Translations under genes and position numbers: made by a program | In this document: positions 49,850 to 62,579 of the stretch, piece after piece | Layout: each line of letters begins with the position of its first letter | How positions within the stretch are numbered: position 1 is the first letter of the stretch | Notes under the pieces: model-generated | What the model saw: the letters and a program-made list of their open reading frames with translations, nothing else | The model's database searches: none | What the model was told of the DNA's origin: nothing | Assembly (NCBI GenBank): GCA_036345935.2 | Contig: JADWOT020001293.1 | Location: 1 to 64,000, forward strand | From: Taenia hydatigena | Taxonomy: Eukaryota; Platyhelminthes; Cestoda; Cyclophyllidea; Taeniidae | DNA: 64,000 nt | Direction: 5' to 3'

Positions 49850-50744
49850 GTGTAGAAGGTGCAGAACGCCATTTGATAGCATTGCTTTATGCTTCGCACA
49901 CTTGGATCGTGTGCATCATGGTAAGCAGGCTATGAGTTCAGGATGCGCTTCCATATGCGCATACATTAATGTCTACATGAGTACAGATATAAGTAATAGC
50001 ATTGCCTTATGCAAAGGTCTGCCCATTAAGGTCAGATCATGAATGGTAATACTTGTTGATAATTGAGTGAGCGCGCCTTAACACTAATGATGAAGGGTTG
50101 CGCAACACATGGCCAGATTGGGCAGATTGCAACATGGCTTCAGCATCTCATTTTACAGATATTTGATACATTTCGGCTCCTATGAGACCCGATTTCCGGT
50201 TTGCTCCAGGTTCTACGATACCCTCGGGTTTCTCTTACGGCACCAAAAAGGTGATCAAATTTGATAGATTCTCTATCTATTCTTCGTTTCTGTTGTTATC
50301 TATGCCGAAATCAACACAAGCACTTTATTTTAAAACTCCAAAAATAGCCTGGAAGCACAATTTGTGCTGCGTGTGTCTCGATTCATTCGAAAACTTTGAT
50401 TCATACCTCCATCATTTCATCGGAACACATAATAGTGAGTTTGAATTCAGCGTGAGCTCTGTTGCTCAGCCACAGCTTCGGCAACTCATGCAAACCTTAC
50501 TTATTCTTATGCTTTATTGTACCACACTGCAGTGGTGAGAACGGAGGATTCAGAAATACGTCTTTACTGCACCGAGTGCTACGCAGAATTTACGGCGCTA
50601 GAGGCACTGCAAGAACACATGCACTCTCATCATTTCTGTAGGTGTTGCCTAATTCATCATGCATATTCCACAATGATTTATATTATAACGCTCTACTTCT
50701 CTTTACTTTACAGACATTTGGCTCGCATTCTTTGCCCGAAGTGA
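49850..50744 (+). CDS. C2H2 zinc-finger protein, one finger per exon (5' end uncertain)
   Basis: Exons 49850-49920, 50321-50434, 50533-50641 and 50714-50744. Each of the first three carries one C2H2 finger: CRRCRTPFDSIALCFAHLDR-VHH, CCVCLDSFENFDSYLHHFIG-TH and CTECYAEFTALEALQEHMHSHH. Splice borders agree in phase: CATCATG|GTAAGC (phase 1), AATA|GTGAGT (phase 1), and acceptors TATCTACAG, CAACACAAG, CACTGCAG and CTTTACAG. The last short exon ends LARILCPK and TGA; a different donor (T|GTAGGT at 50637) would give another short ending. C2H2 fingers bind nucleic acid, usually as nuclear regulators. The linkers are not the TGEKP type, so these are isolated fingers rather than a tandem DNA-reading array. 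The start and any exons before 49850 were not found, and no AATAAA was seen close downstream. Confidence 0.68.
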
Positions 50745-53700
50745 CCATGATTACTATTAAGTCGGCAGAATTGGTGAGTTAGCGATCTGTATTTTAATTC
50801 ATCTTCCTGTTAATTAGGACTGGCGGCTTAGTTTGGCGGTCGCATTTACTAAGCAAGGGCTGTTAGCGTAAAGATGAACAGATTTTGCGTTAGAGCTAAT
50901 ATGAAAAAGTCTAACTGTGCGAAACTAACAAATTGTAGATTGGTTGATATTACAACGTCAGCATTACGCCGCATTGCATTTCGTCAATTCTCATCGGCGG
51001 TTTGAGTAGTTTTAGCAACAACGCGGTAACAGTGCACCATCAGTAGTTGAAGGCAATCTCACAAATTATTGTTATTTTTAAATACCATGTGCAGTTGAAT
51101 ACAAGTGTAATGACTACATACTCGTTTGTCTGCGTTTTAGTGCTGGCTGACTTACCTTATCCCCACGGCTATCTACAACTAGCTATGGCCGTCGCCAGTA
51201 GCCATGCGCTCAACATGAGACGATTGTTGTATTTAATGCTGCTCTTCCACGCTGAGCAATGTCACCCATGAAGTTGGGTTTGAACTAGAATATTGATTTA
51301 TCGAGTTGTAAATAAGATTTATAATGCAGTGAAAATACTGTTACGTGGATTTTGGCATTTTTGGGACAAAGGTAGTGTGCCAAAGGCCTTGTCACGTTTG
51401 AACTTGAACTGTGGCTGTACAAGCAGTTCTTGGCAATAGAACTTGCCAAAAAGGTAATAAACTTCTGCCAGAAACAGATTTCTTTCAGCGTTCACAATTG
51501 ACCTGCATCCAACAGTCATTGCATAAGCGAATAATGAAAACCGCCTCATATGCGTGCAATTTAGCTATCCACTGATCTTTGCGATGCTAGCCACATTATA
51601 TTGTATCGGCGATTATTCAGAATGCATGAGATCATAAAGATCTTTGAAAATTGTTAGTGGAGTCATTCTACATGGACGCTATTTGCGAATGAATGCATGT
51701 TGAAAGGAGGAAAATTTGGAAAAAATGTAAAAATTGAGAAACAGGACAAGTGAATGCGAAGGAATAAGTTAGATTTAGTCAGGATGGTAGAGCATAAGGC
51801 GCCTTCAGAAGAGAAAAGTTACCTTTACATTTTCTTGCTTTATTCACTTTACCGAACAAAATTTAGTATAAAAATGATAGCCAGCACTTCCGTAGCTAGC
51901 CGCACGCAAGGAAAGCCATTTCTACCAACTTTAGGAATTAAGTGTGGCATCTTCTCCAATTAGTGCGATGGAAAACTCGTGAGAGGTACATATTTCTTTT
52001 CCAAGTCAAGCTAATCGAGTTTGGACAGAATAAAATTAAAGCAAGAGTATTTTAAAGCAAACTTACCAATAATTACCATATTCGACGACTTACGCCTTTT
52101 TTCAAAAATCACTGACGCCACGCATTCATCTCTTTCCTCATTTATTATAGACAGGCTTTAAATTAGCAAACCTGTTAAGGGCTGCACTAAAGTGAAGTAG
52201 TAGCACGTGAAAGCTGTCACCTAAGGCTATGAATTAAATGCTCAGTGCAAATGCTTATTAACAGCTAGAAAACTAACCACTCAACAAAAGGCTATCAAGT
52301 TTTCTTGGATCATGGGCTGTGTTCCGCCAAATGGCATCAAAGGCTTTTTTCTAAATCATAGAAGTCAGGCGCTTACGTTTTAAAGGATGTATTCGGTGGT
52401 GGCGCTAAAGTTGCTTTGTTGTTAAAACAAATGTGCTGTTAGCTGTTTGCATTGTTGTGTGAAGTCGTGAAATAAAGAAACTTGCGGCACGCAGTGGTTT
52501 AGTCAAGAGGTTGTAACAAGTTTATGGCTTTAAGTAGCATTTAAGATGTTAATTGGTAGAGATAGGCAGATTAATTAAGTGCCTTTAGATCGCCACCACG
52601 TAGAAAAGTGCTAGTACAGGTTCGTGCGCAGTTTCAGGTTATTAGCATTTTGCGCGTAAAAGGCAATGCTGCTGCCTTGTTGAGTAGTTGATGAAAAATT
52701 GGAAGTGATCACTAAACAAATTTGCATCCTTATTGTTTTAAGTTAGTGAGGAGGGTCTCATACGCAGACGTTGACATCGGTTAAACTCGAGCTAGCTATT
52801 AGCATCCCGAGACCCTTTAAAATATAGGCTATTATTCGTATTGACGGAGGCAAGTGAATGGTATAGGTGATTTTAATTTGAATAGGCATATTTGGATGTA
52901 ACCATTTGAAGAAGGAAATAATACTGAACAAAAAATCTTTCCAAAGAATGAATAGTCGCGCCAGGTGGATAAACTAAGTGCCGCTGATTGCTGATGGATC
53001 TTGAGGTGATCTAGAAGATAGTGCAGAACATGTCGCCGTAGCCGCACGAGGTCTGAAGTGATCTAGTAGATGTTATAGTGCTGCAAGAGTGCACAATAGA
53101 AAGAGCCAATCTACAATATTATTGCAAACTAAGGACATGGTAATTTTGCTCATCTTGCAGCTTGCTTGAACTTACTCGCCTAGTGATGCGTCCGCACCAC
53201 TGGCGCACTTTTCCTGCACCTAATAGCTTTTGTGAGTTTGTTGTCACTGATGCATATGTAGTTCCACTCATTTGCTTGAGAGCCACATAACAGTTCAAAA
53301 GGTTTTACATCATATCCGACCAAAGTTGACGCATGATCCATGCAATTTTTACTTTAGTCATTTTTGACAGACAATCAAATTCGAGTGCGAAACCTGAGTA
53401 TTTATCCTTCTTATGTCTCTAAGAATTAGTCAATATTAACGCTTTAGTTTATGGCCACATTTCAAAGTTTTCTTGTAACATATGCCTTAACAGTGTCACT
53501 AGATGAAAATTTTGTTTCTGTGCCGTAAAGAGTTGCCCCATTCCTCTAACATGGCTGCCAAAAGAAGGAATCCACATGTAAATTGTGACTCAAGGCTGAC
53601 AAAATGTAAAGACCTACTGTAGCGATCGGTCAGTCGAACTCCATTTGATACGTGCATAGATGCGATTATAAATGCATAAACAACCTATTAAAATTTACAT

Positions 53701-56700
53701 TTACTAGTCGCTATAATTTGCATGAGCTTTAGTTGGTATTTCACACGAGCTATATCAAAATTGTGAATTGAGGTGTCGTTTTTTCAGCATGCAGTTAAGT
53801 TTAATGTAAGTATAGCTTGGTCATTAACTTTAACGATATAGCTATTCAAATTATTTTTTTTTCGACTTTTAGAGTTGCTAATACAACTATCGCCTGCTTA
53901 GCAAGCAAAATAAGTGTTTACTCATTAACTTTGCTTCGTATGCGGCAGAAAAGTTGAAAGCATTATTTTACTTGCAATCCTCAGTGTCTTTTAACTTTGT
54001 CTTTTGCCTAAAAATGAAAGCGATTATGCGGTCAATTCTGTGATGTATAGTTTGCATCTCTTGATGGTTTTAAATAAAACTGTGCTTACTATAGTCTGCT
54101 CTTAAATTTAAAAGCATACACGTTTGGATTTTTTGCCAATGTTGCCTATCAATGCTATTCATTAGGAACAGCAGAAGTGTAAGGGCGCATCTGAAACTCT
54201 GAACAAGTAATGTGTATAGCTATTAGTAAACAACCAAAGCAAATTAGCATCAGTAAAACTCAACGTTAAATTGAACTGAATTAAGTGCCGAATTGGCTGC
54301 ATAATACTCCATGGTGTCTAAATGGGGTGGTTGTTTTCCAGGTTGCAAACTCAGTCACACTTTAAAATAGAGTTCGACTCGGGTGCAGATGTCAACCCGA
54401 GTCAGATTCGACTGGGAAAATTTTATTTGCCACTTTGGCAGGATGCTCATCAGGAGGCCTAGCCAAGTTTAGTTGGCGTCATATGCAGCAGTAAAATTTA
54501 TGACTAATCTGCGGTGCAAGATAGTCGATGACATTTATTTCGGTCCTGCTCTTATCAATATCGCAAAATTGACTGATTTGGTGCACATTTTTCGTACCTG
54601 CTGACATCTAGTCTACTCAAAGAGTGCTTGATCAAAGTCCACTAAATCTGATCCGATTTGACAATTTATCCGACAACTGAAGCTAAATGTTCAAAACCTC
54701 TCTTACACCTCAAATGAGCCAATCAAGAGACTGTTTAATGCAACTGATCGGTATCCTAGTTGCGTTATTTAGGAAAATTTAATCAGCTACCCTACTTATT
54801 ATTATCTGGATCAGGACGGGCAAGGTCTGAGGTAAAGGCACAGGGATCAGTGACATTGGGAATGACGTAGACACGTTTAGGTACAATGCCACCATGAAGG
54901 ATGGTGTGCTCCTTTGCCATAGGAGAGACGTATATGAAGTTGTCCATCTGGTTTGGAAGCATAAAAACGCACCATCAAAGATAGAGCCTAATAGAGGAAA
55001 CTAAAATACTCGTGTTGTCTAGCTGTCCACTAAAAAGTGCCACTGTGCTTAAGAAGAAGCAGGATATGAATATTCTTTGATTAGAATTAAATCGCCGAAC
55101 TTTATAAGGAGGTGGAATTGAACCTAGAAGCATCGGTTTTGATTATGGTTTACTTAGTACCAATAAAACGGCGACAACGACTTGAAAGGTATTAGACGCT
55201 TCTCATATCTATGCTTGCGATGGGATCGAGATGAATCCTGCAGGGTTCACGATGATTTTTGCACGTTCCTCATCTTTTGCGACCACATCTCGTCCACTTC
55301 TTTTGCTAGACCCTCTTTTTGGCACTTGATCTCTTTCTCTATGGTATTATTCTTGCGCTTGGTCAAAGTCGGTAATGAGAACATGACTCAAATCCGGGAT
55401 ACAAATAAAATTCGACATTTAATCAATGAGAGAATGCAGTAGAAGCTTGTTCATAGTACGCATGCCACACAAATTAGGCTAGACAACTAATAAAAAGAAA
55501 ATGGATATTTGCAGACATTTCGATGAGAGCTTATGTATGAGGTAAAATAAGCTCTCTGCATTTACTTATTGTCATCCAAATAATTATGTCTTGCTACGAC
55601 AAACTTGGTTAAAGTTAATGCATGCTGACCGAAAAAAATTCAGCCCTATGCTTATGTCACCACCCTTTGCAGACCGGTCTTTTAGCATCAAGACAACATA
55701 GGGGGGATGTTTAGAAAATTGTAACTTTAAAAGATCCAGAAGCCAAGTTGCAGGACAAAATTGTAATTTGAGGGACCTAAGAGCTTGTGCAATCATCTGT
55801 GGAGTGTGAGTTTATTGCAGTCTTGGAGTATTTTCGAATATCTAAGAACTAGATTTCGTCATTATTTATTGGGTCATAGTGCACTTGCAGGGATCGGTGC
55901 AAAACAGCCGTTGAGTGGGACGAAAGGTGACATTCGCCACGATGTTACGAAAAAAGCCATGGTCAATTCTCCTCTTGTTACTACACGATTTTAATTTTAT
56001 TTTTGACATACACAGTAATCGCAGTGTGGTCTGCTTTGATTTCGTATTTGACAGAAAAATAGTTGTTTTAATGAACTCTATAGTGGTCAGCCTAGTCAGC
56101 ACCCACGAATTCGACCATTGTCTCGGTGTCATTGACACTAAGGCTACGCTGATCGCTTCCCTTTTAACAACACCTTATGAACAGAGATTTTTTCATGCTC
56201 AGAATCTTACGGGATTGCGTAACACTCTTGTTTGTCAAAATTTGGATCCACATCCCCATTTTTAGCATTTTCGGGGAAGCAAAGTTCGTTAAACGCATCG
56301 GCATCAAATACGGATTTCTGTTAATTACTAATGCCTGAATTTAAGTCCCTTAAGGGACAAAACTTAATGCTAGGCTTCGAACATCGCACACTGATCAGTT
56401 GCACCGCAGCGCAATAAACCATAACAACACAAGATATTACCAAAAAGTTATAAAAAGTTACTGGTTATTAATAAAGATGAGAAATTAGGCTTGTGAGCAA
56501 CTGGCCGTAACATTGCTGCCTTGTATGTCACTTAGCTGGCACCCAGAATAATACAGAGCGCTGGGGGTAAAAGCACGCAATTTTGCTGTCAAAATCACAA
56601 TGCGTCCAGATGGTAAGGAATAATTAGTCGCGGATCAGGTAAACTAATTTGTAATAAAAGAAGCCCATGTATGTTTAAAACGTTCAATAATTTTCACTTG

Positions 56701-58488
56701 CTCCTTCAGCACGCATCTCTAATAGACAACGTGCCATCACCACTGACCAACACACTTTTTCAAGCTTCGTTTCATTACTTCCTTCTTTTGCAAAAGTAGT
56801 AGGTTCGTTTATTATTGCCTAATCTTGCTAACTATTTAAGATGCGACTATTTGCCTCTCCTTCATAACAGCCTCTCCAAAAACTCCGCTGCCCAACCGCG
56901 CTTTCGTATTTGTAGCAGCAAAACCTTCCGCCAAATCCTATTGCTCTCTCACTAATTATTAATTAGGAATTTCCGAGGTGGGTGCTACTTCTTTAAATGC
57001 TAACCTTCCAACTCTGAGCTTACCAGCATAAAAGCATTGCGCTAGTTTGTAGCGCGTCGGCTCGATTCGAGACCTATTTAATCTGACTAATACACTTCAT
57101 TGGTCCACTTTAATAGCCAAACTGGCATGCATGCGCTCTATCGTAGTGTGTAAAGTCAGCTCAACAATATTCACAATAATTCCATTCGTACACTGTCTTT
57201 CAAGAATGCCTGCTGTTTTCAGGCTTAAGCCGTTGTAGCACCGACATTGATGCGTATGCATAGAAATTCAGTTGTCTCTCACTGAAGGCTTAAATGATTG
57301 CATCTCTACGCTGCAAAAAACAGTGACATGGCTTTTAACACAATCAACTGCTTGAGCTGCAACCACTGCTAGCTGAAACTTCTTCAATCACACACAAATT
57401 CTACATGTGCATTTAATCTTCCATTAATCTCACGTGTGCTTAAACCCTGACTTCAAATTCGTCTGGGCTTAAGGGCAAGCAAATTTACGAATACAGGCCT
57501 GAATTTGACACTTTTACCTCCTTCCACCAACTCTACCCACTCTCATTACCAAATTGCCTACATTCGGATTCTCGGCGACTTGAAGAAATTTGTTTTTACG
57601 ATTTAAATGCCTCCTGTGAGCATCGTATACAGGCTTAGCCAGCTTCATATATTATTTATATACGGTTCAAAGTAACTACTACAAATTCCACAAGTAGAAG
57701 AGAAGAAGAAGGAATAAATATGCGGATGGGTAATTAAAAAATAGAGCTAGAGTCGCGCCGGTCATGAGATTTAGGGATAGGCGAGGATGTCAGTTAATCT
57801 AGACAGACGATACTGGCTTTGCTGCCTCGTTTAGTCTCTGATTTCACCTTCACAAACTGGCTAACTAAATAAGCAAAGAAGAACAAGAGAGCAAATAGGT
57901 AAGCGAACGCAAAACGACTAACGTTTCCTCTATGTCAGTCATCTGTGCACGAATTTTGGTGCCAAAACTGGCCACAGATGTCAAGCTGAAGTCTGCAACC
58001 AAACCCCCTTCAAATTACCGTGTCATAGTATTGAAAACTCTGTGTTTCCGCTAAAGAAAAACATGAAAGCACAAGCAGTGGTTCTTATGGTAAGTAGGGC
58101 CGCTAATTTGGAGACTGCGGCTGCTGAAATGAAAGCGAGGATGGAATATTCAGGGACATTTATGACTTTATGCAGCATCAAGCCAGAGAAGGCTTCAGTG
58201 AACCATTCTAGGGTTATGTTTGCTTTGCTGGTAACCAAAATATAACTATCACAACTTGCGGTTACGTCAGCATGGCATAATCCGCTCCCGCACTTCCCTC
58301 TATTTCATCATCATCAGCATGTGCCTTTACACTGCATTCCCACTCATGCTATCCTCCCTATTCGTCTTTTAATGATAATGTTTACAGGCTTTCCTGTCCA
58401 GCATTACAAATGTCCTGCATTTTTAGCCTTTATATTAAGTCCATTTTTTAAAATTTCTCCGCTTCTCTGCTTACTTCTCCACACATTC
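50745..58488. other. Long stretch without a supported gene
   Basis: AT-rich. The longest frame (55915-56265, 116 codons, +) is hydrophobic, overlaps an antiparallel frame and has no recognised motif. Around 57.9-58.1 kb a + frame from ATG 57932 (contains VKLKSATKPPSNYRVIV) and a donor LM|GTAAGT at 58089 are suggestive but unconnected. Confidence 0.4.
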
Positions 58489-59410
58489 TCGCTGCTTGTA
58501 GCTCATGCGCTACTTCGCGTCTGCCTACATTCGAAAGTGTACAAATTTCCAACGGGTACGGCTGAATACTGTAGGACATTACGTGCATCTGCAGGCTTGT
58601 TGGCTGGTCGACTCTTTCACTAATTCTCTAGGCAGTTATGGGCGTTACGGTTACCAGGTTTGTTCACTTGCGTGCATTTAAAATGTTTTTTTACTGTTAA
58701 TCCTGAGCGGTAATCCAAAGACCTAGAGAAAATAATCACTTCTCAAGGGCCAATGAGGAGAAACAGAACAGAAATACGGATTTGTATAAAGTTAGGAGTC
58801 AGGAACTAAAGCAACTACTCACAAAAGATTGTACCTGAAAAACGTAGGAAAGAAATCAATGTTAGCAAGTGAAGGCGTCGTTCTGATCACGTAACGATTC
58901 ATTTAAGACACACACACTCTGGTTGACTTTAAGGTCAAACGTGTCAGCAGCGATTGAGAGAGCCTAGGATTTTGTTATGTTCCCTTTTACAAAGTATAAA
59001 CTCTATTAAGTTACGATTCTGGGGTTGTTAAAATTAGAACGCACTTCTATTTGCTTCAGCTCACTTAATTGTCGATATCTCTGTAGTCATTGAGTTAATG
59101 ATTGTATTCAAAACTTTATTTTGTCCCATACAGCTATAATTTGCTCACATTAGAGCTGTAGCGCACTGGTCAGGCATCTATACTCTCATGATCAGTTTCG
59201 GTGAAGTAGATTGGGAAATGCGGTTCCCTATTGTCTGCCCTTCATAGATTGCGATCACAATCATTTGTCCTCGGCTAATTTGTAGAACAGTAGAATCAGT
59301 AATGATCATTTATTTTTTTTCGGATTTATGAATGCATATTGAGCTGGTACAAATTGTTAGTTTTAAATGGTTCCATTATTTTAGGCGATGCAAACGCTGG
59401 AGCATTGTAA
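58489..59410 (+). repeat. 0.92-kb dispersed repeat, copy 1
   Basis: Matches 61657-62579 in the same orientation over its whole length at roughly 80% identity with small indels. Shared blocks include TTTCCAACGGGTAC, ACCAGGTTTGTTCACTT, AGTTAGGAGTC/AGTTGGAAGCC, TCCATACAGCTATA(A/G)TT, GAAATGCGGTTC and GGAGCATTGTAAG. No conserved frame crosses both copies, so it is likely an old non-autonomous mobile element. The ends show no obvious terminal inverted repeats. Confidence 0.85.
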
Positions 59411-61656
59411 GTGATCTGCTTGAAACTTCCGCCGCCTCAAAAACCAAGGTTACCTACTAAAGGACAACTTGACACAGTGGCCACAATGCTCCTTGATCCC
59501 ATTGCGGTAGTGTACCAACTTTTGTCGTCGGTGCGCTCTTGTTTAGGATTTCGGAGAAAAGGAATCAGATTATTACGCAGTCCATTGACTAGCTGCTCCG
59601 ATTACACCCAACTGTCCTCTGATTAATCTCCGTGATTGGCTCTGCTACGATTAAACTATCTATTTCCGAACCAAATTATTCTTGAGCAAAATTATGTAGC
59701 ACAAAAATATTAGACTTTCCACTTATAGGAACATTTGAATTATCATTAGGTATGCATTTTAATGCTAGGCTCATCTTCAGGAAACTTGAAGATAACGAAT
59801 GCATTGCAGCGGCTACACAAGTAGCCGACACCCAAATCCCAAATTTCATAGTTTCGTCATGCACCACTTTAGTGATAAACGATTTATCATTCCTTCCTAA
59901 TGTTTGTGAGACTTTAAGGGAATTCCTAAATAGATGATACTAGACACCTGTTACCAACGTGGTTTCTGGGCGATCATCCTTGTGAGGCCGTTTCCGCTGA
60001 AATCTTTGTGTCTTTAAGGCTTATCAAAATGTCTTTCAAATTTTTGACGCATTCACCAGGCATTCCCTAATCCTGACGATTAGATTTTTAGCATGACTGC
60101 AGTAAAACGATAAAAAGCGAGTCTTTTTGGTCTCTAATGGATTTATCTCCAACGATACCCACGTGTCTGTAATCAGCAAATGTAATATCCTAGGTTTTTC
60201 AAGCCGCGCCTCTAAATGCTATGTGCAAGCTCATGCGATCGATTTGTGTTAGAATGCGTGGTGTCTGAGGCTCAGTTGACCATCGAAGAATAATATATCT
60301 ATGCACTTATTAATAAGCTAATGCCTCAACTCTTACCTCTATTGTGCGTTTTATGCCAAATCTCTGTAATGACTGTGGTACCACTAGTTGATTTTTAACT
60401 CCATCCAAGGCCTGTGGCAGATCCTCGTTCTTTGAGAAGATTATTGGTACCCAATGTGTCAAAGAATGTTGGATCTCTCACAATCTGAGTGCAAAAATGG
60501 GAAAAAATATGTGACGTTTCATTTAAACGCGCTTTTTGCTAGTGTTTTAGCAGGACACTGCGTTTTACACGCGAATACTCAAGTATATGAGCTGAGATCC
60601 TTCATTTGAGACTTCTTTTGCAATGGTAGGCCCTTCATTCAAATCATCGCAGTAACAGCCCAGCTAGCAGAGTTACTTGCTATCAATGAACTGCACTGCG
60701 TCATGGTTCCCATACTGGTAGTTCGCTCATTAGCATACTCTTTCCAGCTTACGAGAGCATAACAGTAGTTTATTGGCAACTACTATTCTTTATAAAAGAA
60801 TGATTTCTCCTGCAGGTTATTGCGACCAATTCGCAAAACAGTTGGCAGCGATAAATGTTTGATTTCATGATTTAATTGTGATTCGGAGACGCAGAATAAC
60901 TCGCATGCTTACATCGCAGCCTTACTGATGTAAAGGTGTAATATTAAGTATTTAAATGCAAGAAGGATGCAGTACTCTTTATTTGTGAGTGATAAGATTT
61001 TAGTTTGAACATTTTCGAGGAGAAAATTCTATAGTATTCGTGCCTATCGATTGACACCACATGGAGTTGTGGGGAACCCTGCATTCCGAATCGCCTCATT
61101 TCATACTGAGCTCTTTGCTTTCGTTGTTTCAGGTCATTGCGTTTTGAAATCGATTGACATGTTTATTTGGGAAACGCTCAATTGAATTGATACCTACCGA
61201 AATCGGTGTGCACTTTTTTGGAACTTCATGGAAAAAGGGTCCACGCCCTCAAGCCGATCAATGGACCGTTGGTCTAATCACGCCTTTCTGGCCTCTGGCT
61301 CATTTCTTTGTCAACCACAATGCCCTTATGTATGACTGCGCTACCTTCATGACATGCGGGTTTCCATGGGTGTCATATTTCCTTCGCTACATTATTGGTG
61401 ATTTAAAATGTGCGCCTGGCAAAATATGCGGTGGCTTGGATTATCAACAGATACGCGTGTGTAGTGCTACGACTAAACTATAAATTGAATGCTACAATTT
61501 GAAAGGCCGATGCCAGTATTCCATCAATTAGGACGAACAAATTAGTAACAGTGAATCACGAAGCCTTATCACTACACGAATTTATTAATGATTTATTAAG
61601 TAAATCCAACAGTTGTTGTGTCAATGTCGTTCCATAATGTTAAAGGTGAGACTACA
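59411..61656. other. Sequence between the two 0.92-kb repeats; no firm gene
   Basis: Contains a minus-strand candidate at 60395-60484 (acceptor TTTTTGCACTCAG, then IVRDPTFFDTLGTNNLLKER and a stop) and a + frame of 109 codons at 61154-61483, opening with TTG, rich in aromatic residues and Cys (contains GDLKCAPGKICGG). Neither can be tied to a family or to other exons. Confidence 0.25.
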
Positions 61657-62579
61657 CTGTCTGCAGTTCGTGCGCTACCCCGCGTTGGAAAGCGTCCGGG
61701 TTTCCAACGGGTACAACTGCACAATGTAAGGCATCACGTGCGCTTGCAAGCCTGGTAGCTGTTCGACTGACCGACTACTTCCTTAGGCGGTTAAGGGCGT
61801 TACGTTTACCAGGTTTGTTCACTTACGTTCGTCTAAAGTTTTTTGACTGCTACTTACATGTGGTAATCTGTAGCTCCAGAGAAAATGATTACTTCCCAAG
61901 GGCCACTAAGGAAGGATAGAACAGAAGTGCGGACATATATAAAGTTGGAAGCCGAGAACCGAAGCAGAACTGGCAAAAAATGCATAAGAAAAATGCAGGA
62001 AAGTATTCGATGCTAGTAGGTGAAAGCGTCATCCTGATCATGTAACAATTCATTCGAGATACACACACTGGTTTAATCTAAGGTCGAACGCATCAGTAGC
62101 GATGAATAGAGCCTAACACTTTATTTAGTCTTTCTTTTATAAAGCATAAACTCTATTCAGCTACAATTCAAGGGTTATTAAAATTAAAATACACCCTTAC
62201 TTGCTTCAACCCACTTAATCGCCAATGTCTCTGTAGTTGTTAAGTTGATGAATTGTATGCGATGTTCCATTCTGCTCCATACAGCTATAGTTGGCTTGCA
62301 GTAGGCCTTTAGTTCACCCGTCAGGCATCCATCCTTCCATGATCAGTCTCAGTAAAATAGATCGGAATAAATGGGCTTGAGAAATGCGGTTCTCTATTGT
62401 CTGCTCTTCACAGATTGAGGCCACTGCCATTTGTCCTTTGCTAATTTGCAGAACTGCAGAATTAGTGATGAATAATTTTGATTTTTTTTTGGTTCATGAA
62501 CGCAATTTAGGCTAATACAAATTATTAGCCCAACTGGTGTCATTATTGTAAACATTACAACTACTGGAGCATTGTAAGG
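61657..62579 (+). repeat. 0.92-kb dispersed repeat, copy 2
   Basis: Direct, diverged copy of 58489-59410, 3.2 kb downstream. Base differences are spread evenly and dominated by transitions, as in neutral decay. Confidence 0.85.

Noticed and set aside
55915..56265. 116-codon + frame
   Set aside because: Hydrophobic, AT-rich, overlapped by a 90-codon antiparallel frame, with no splice or motif evidence.
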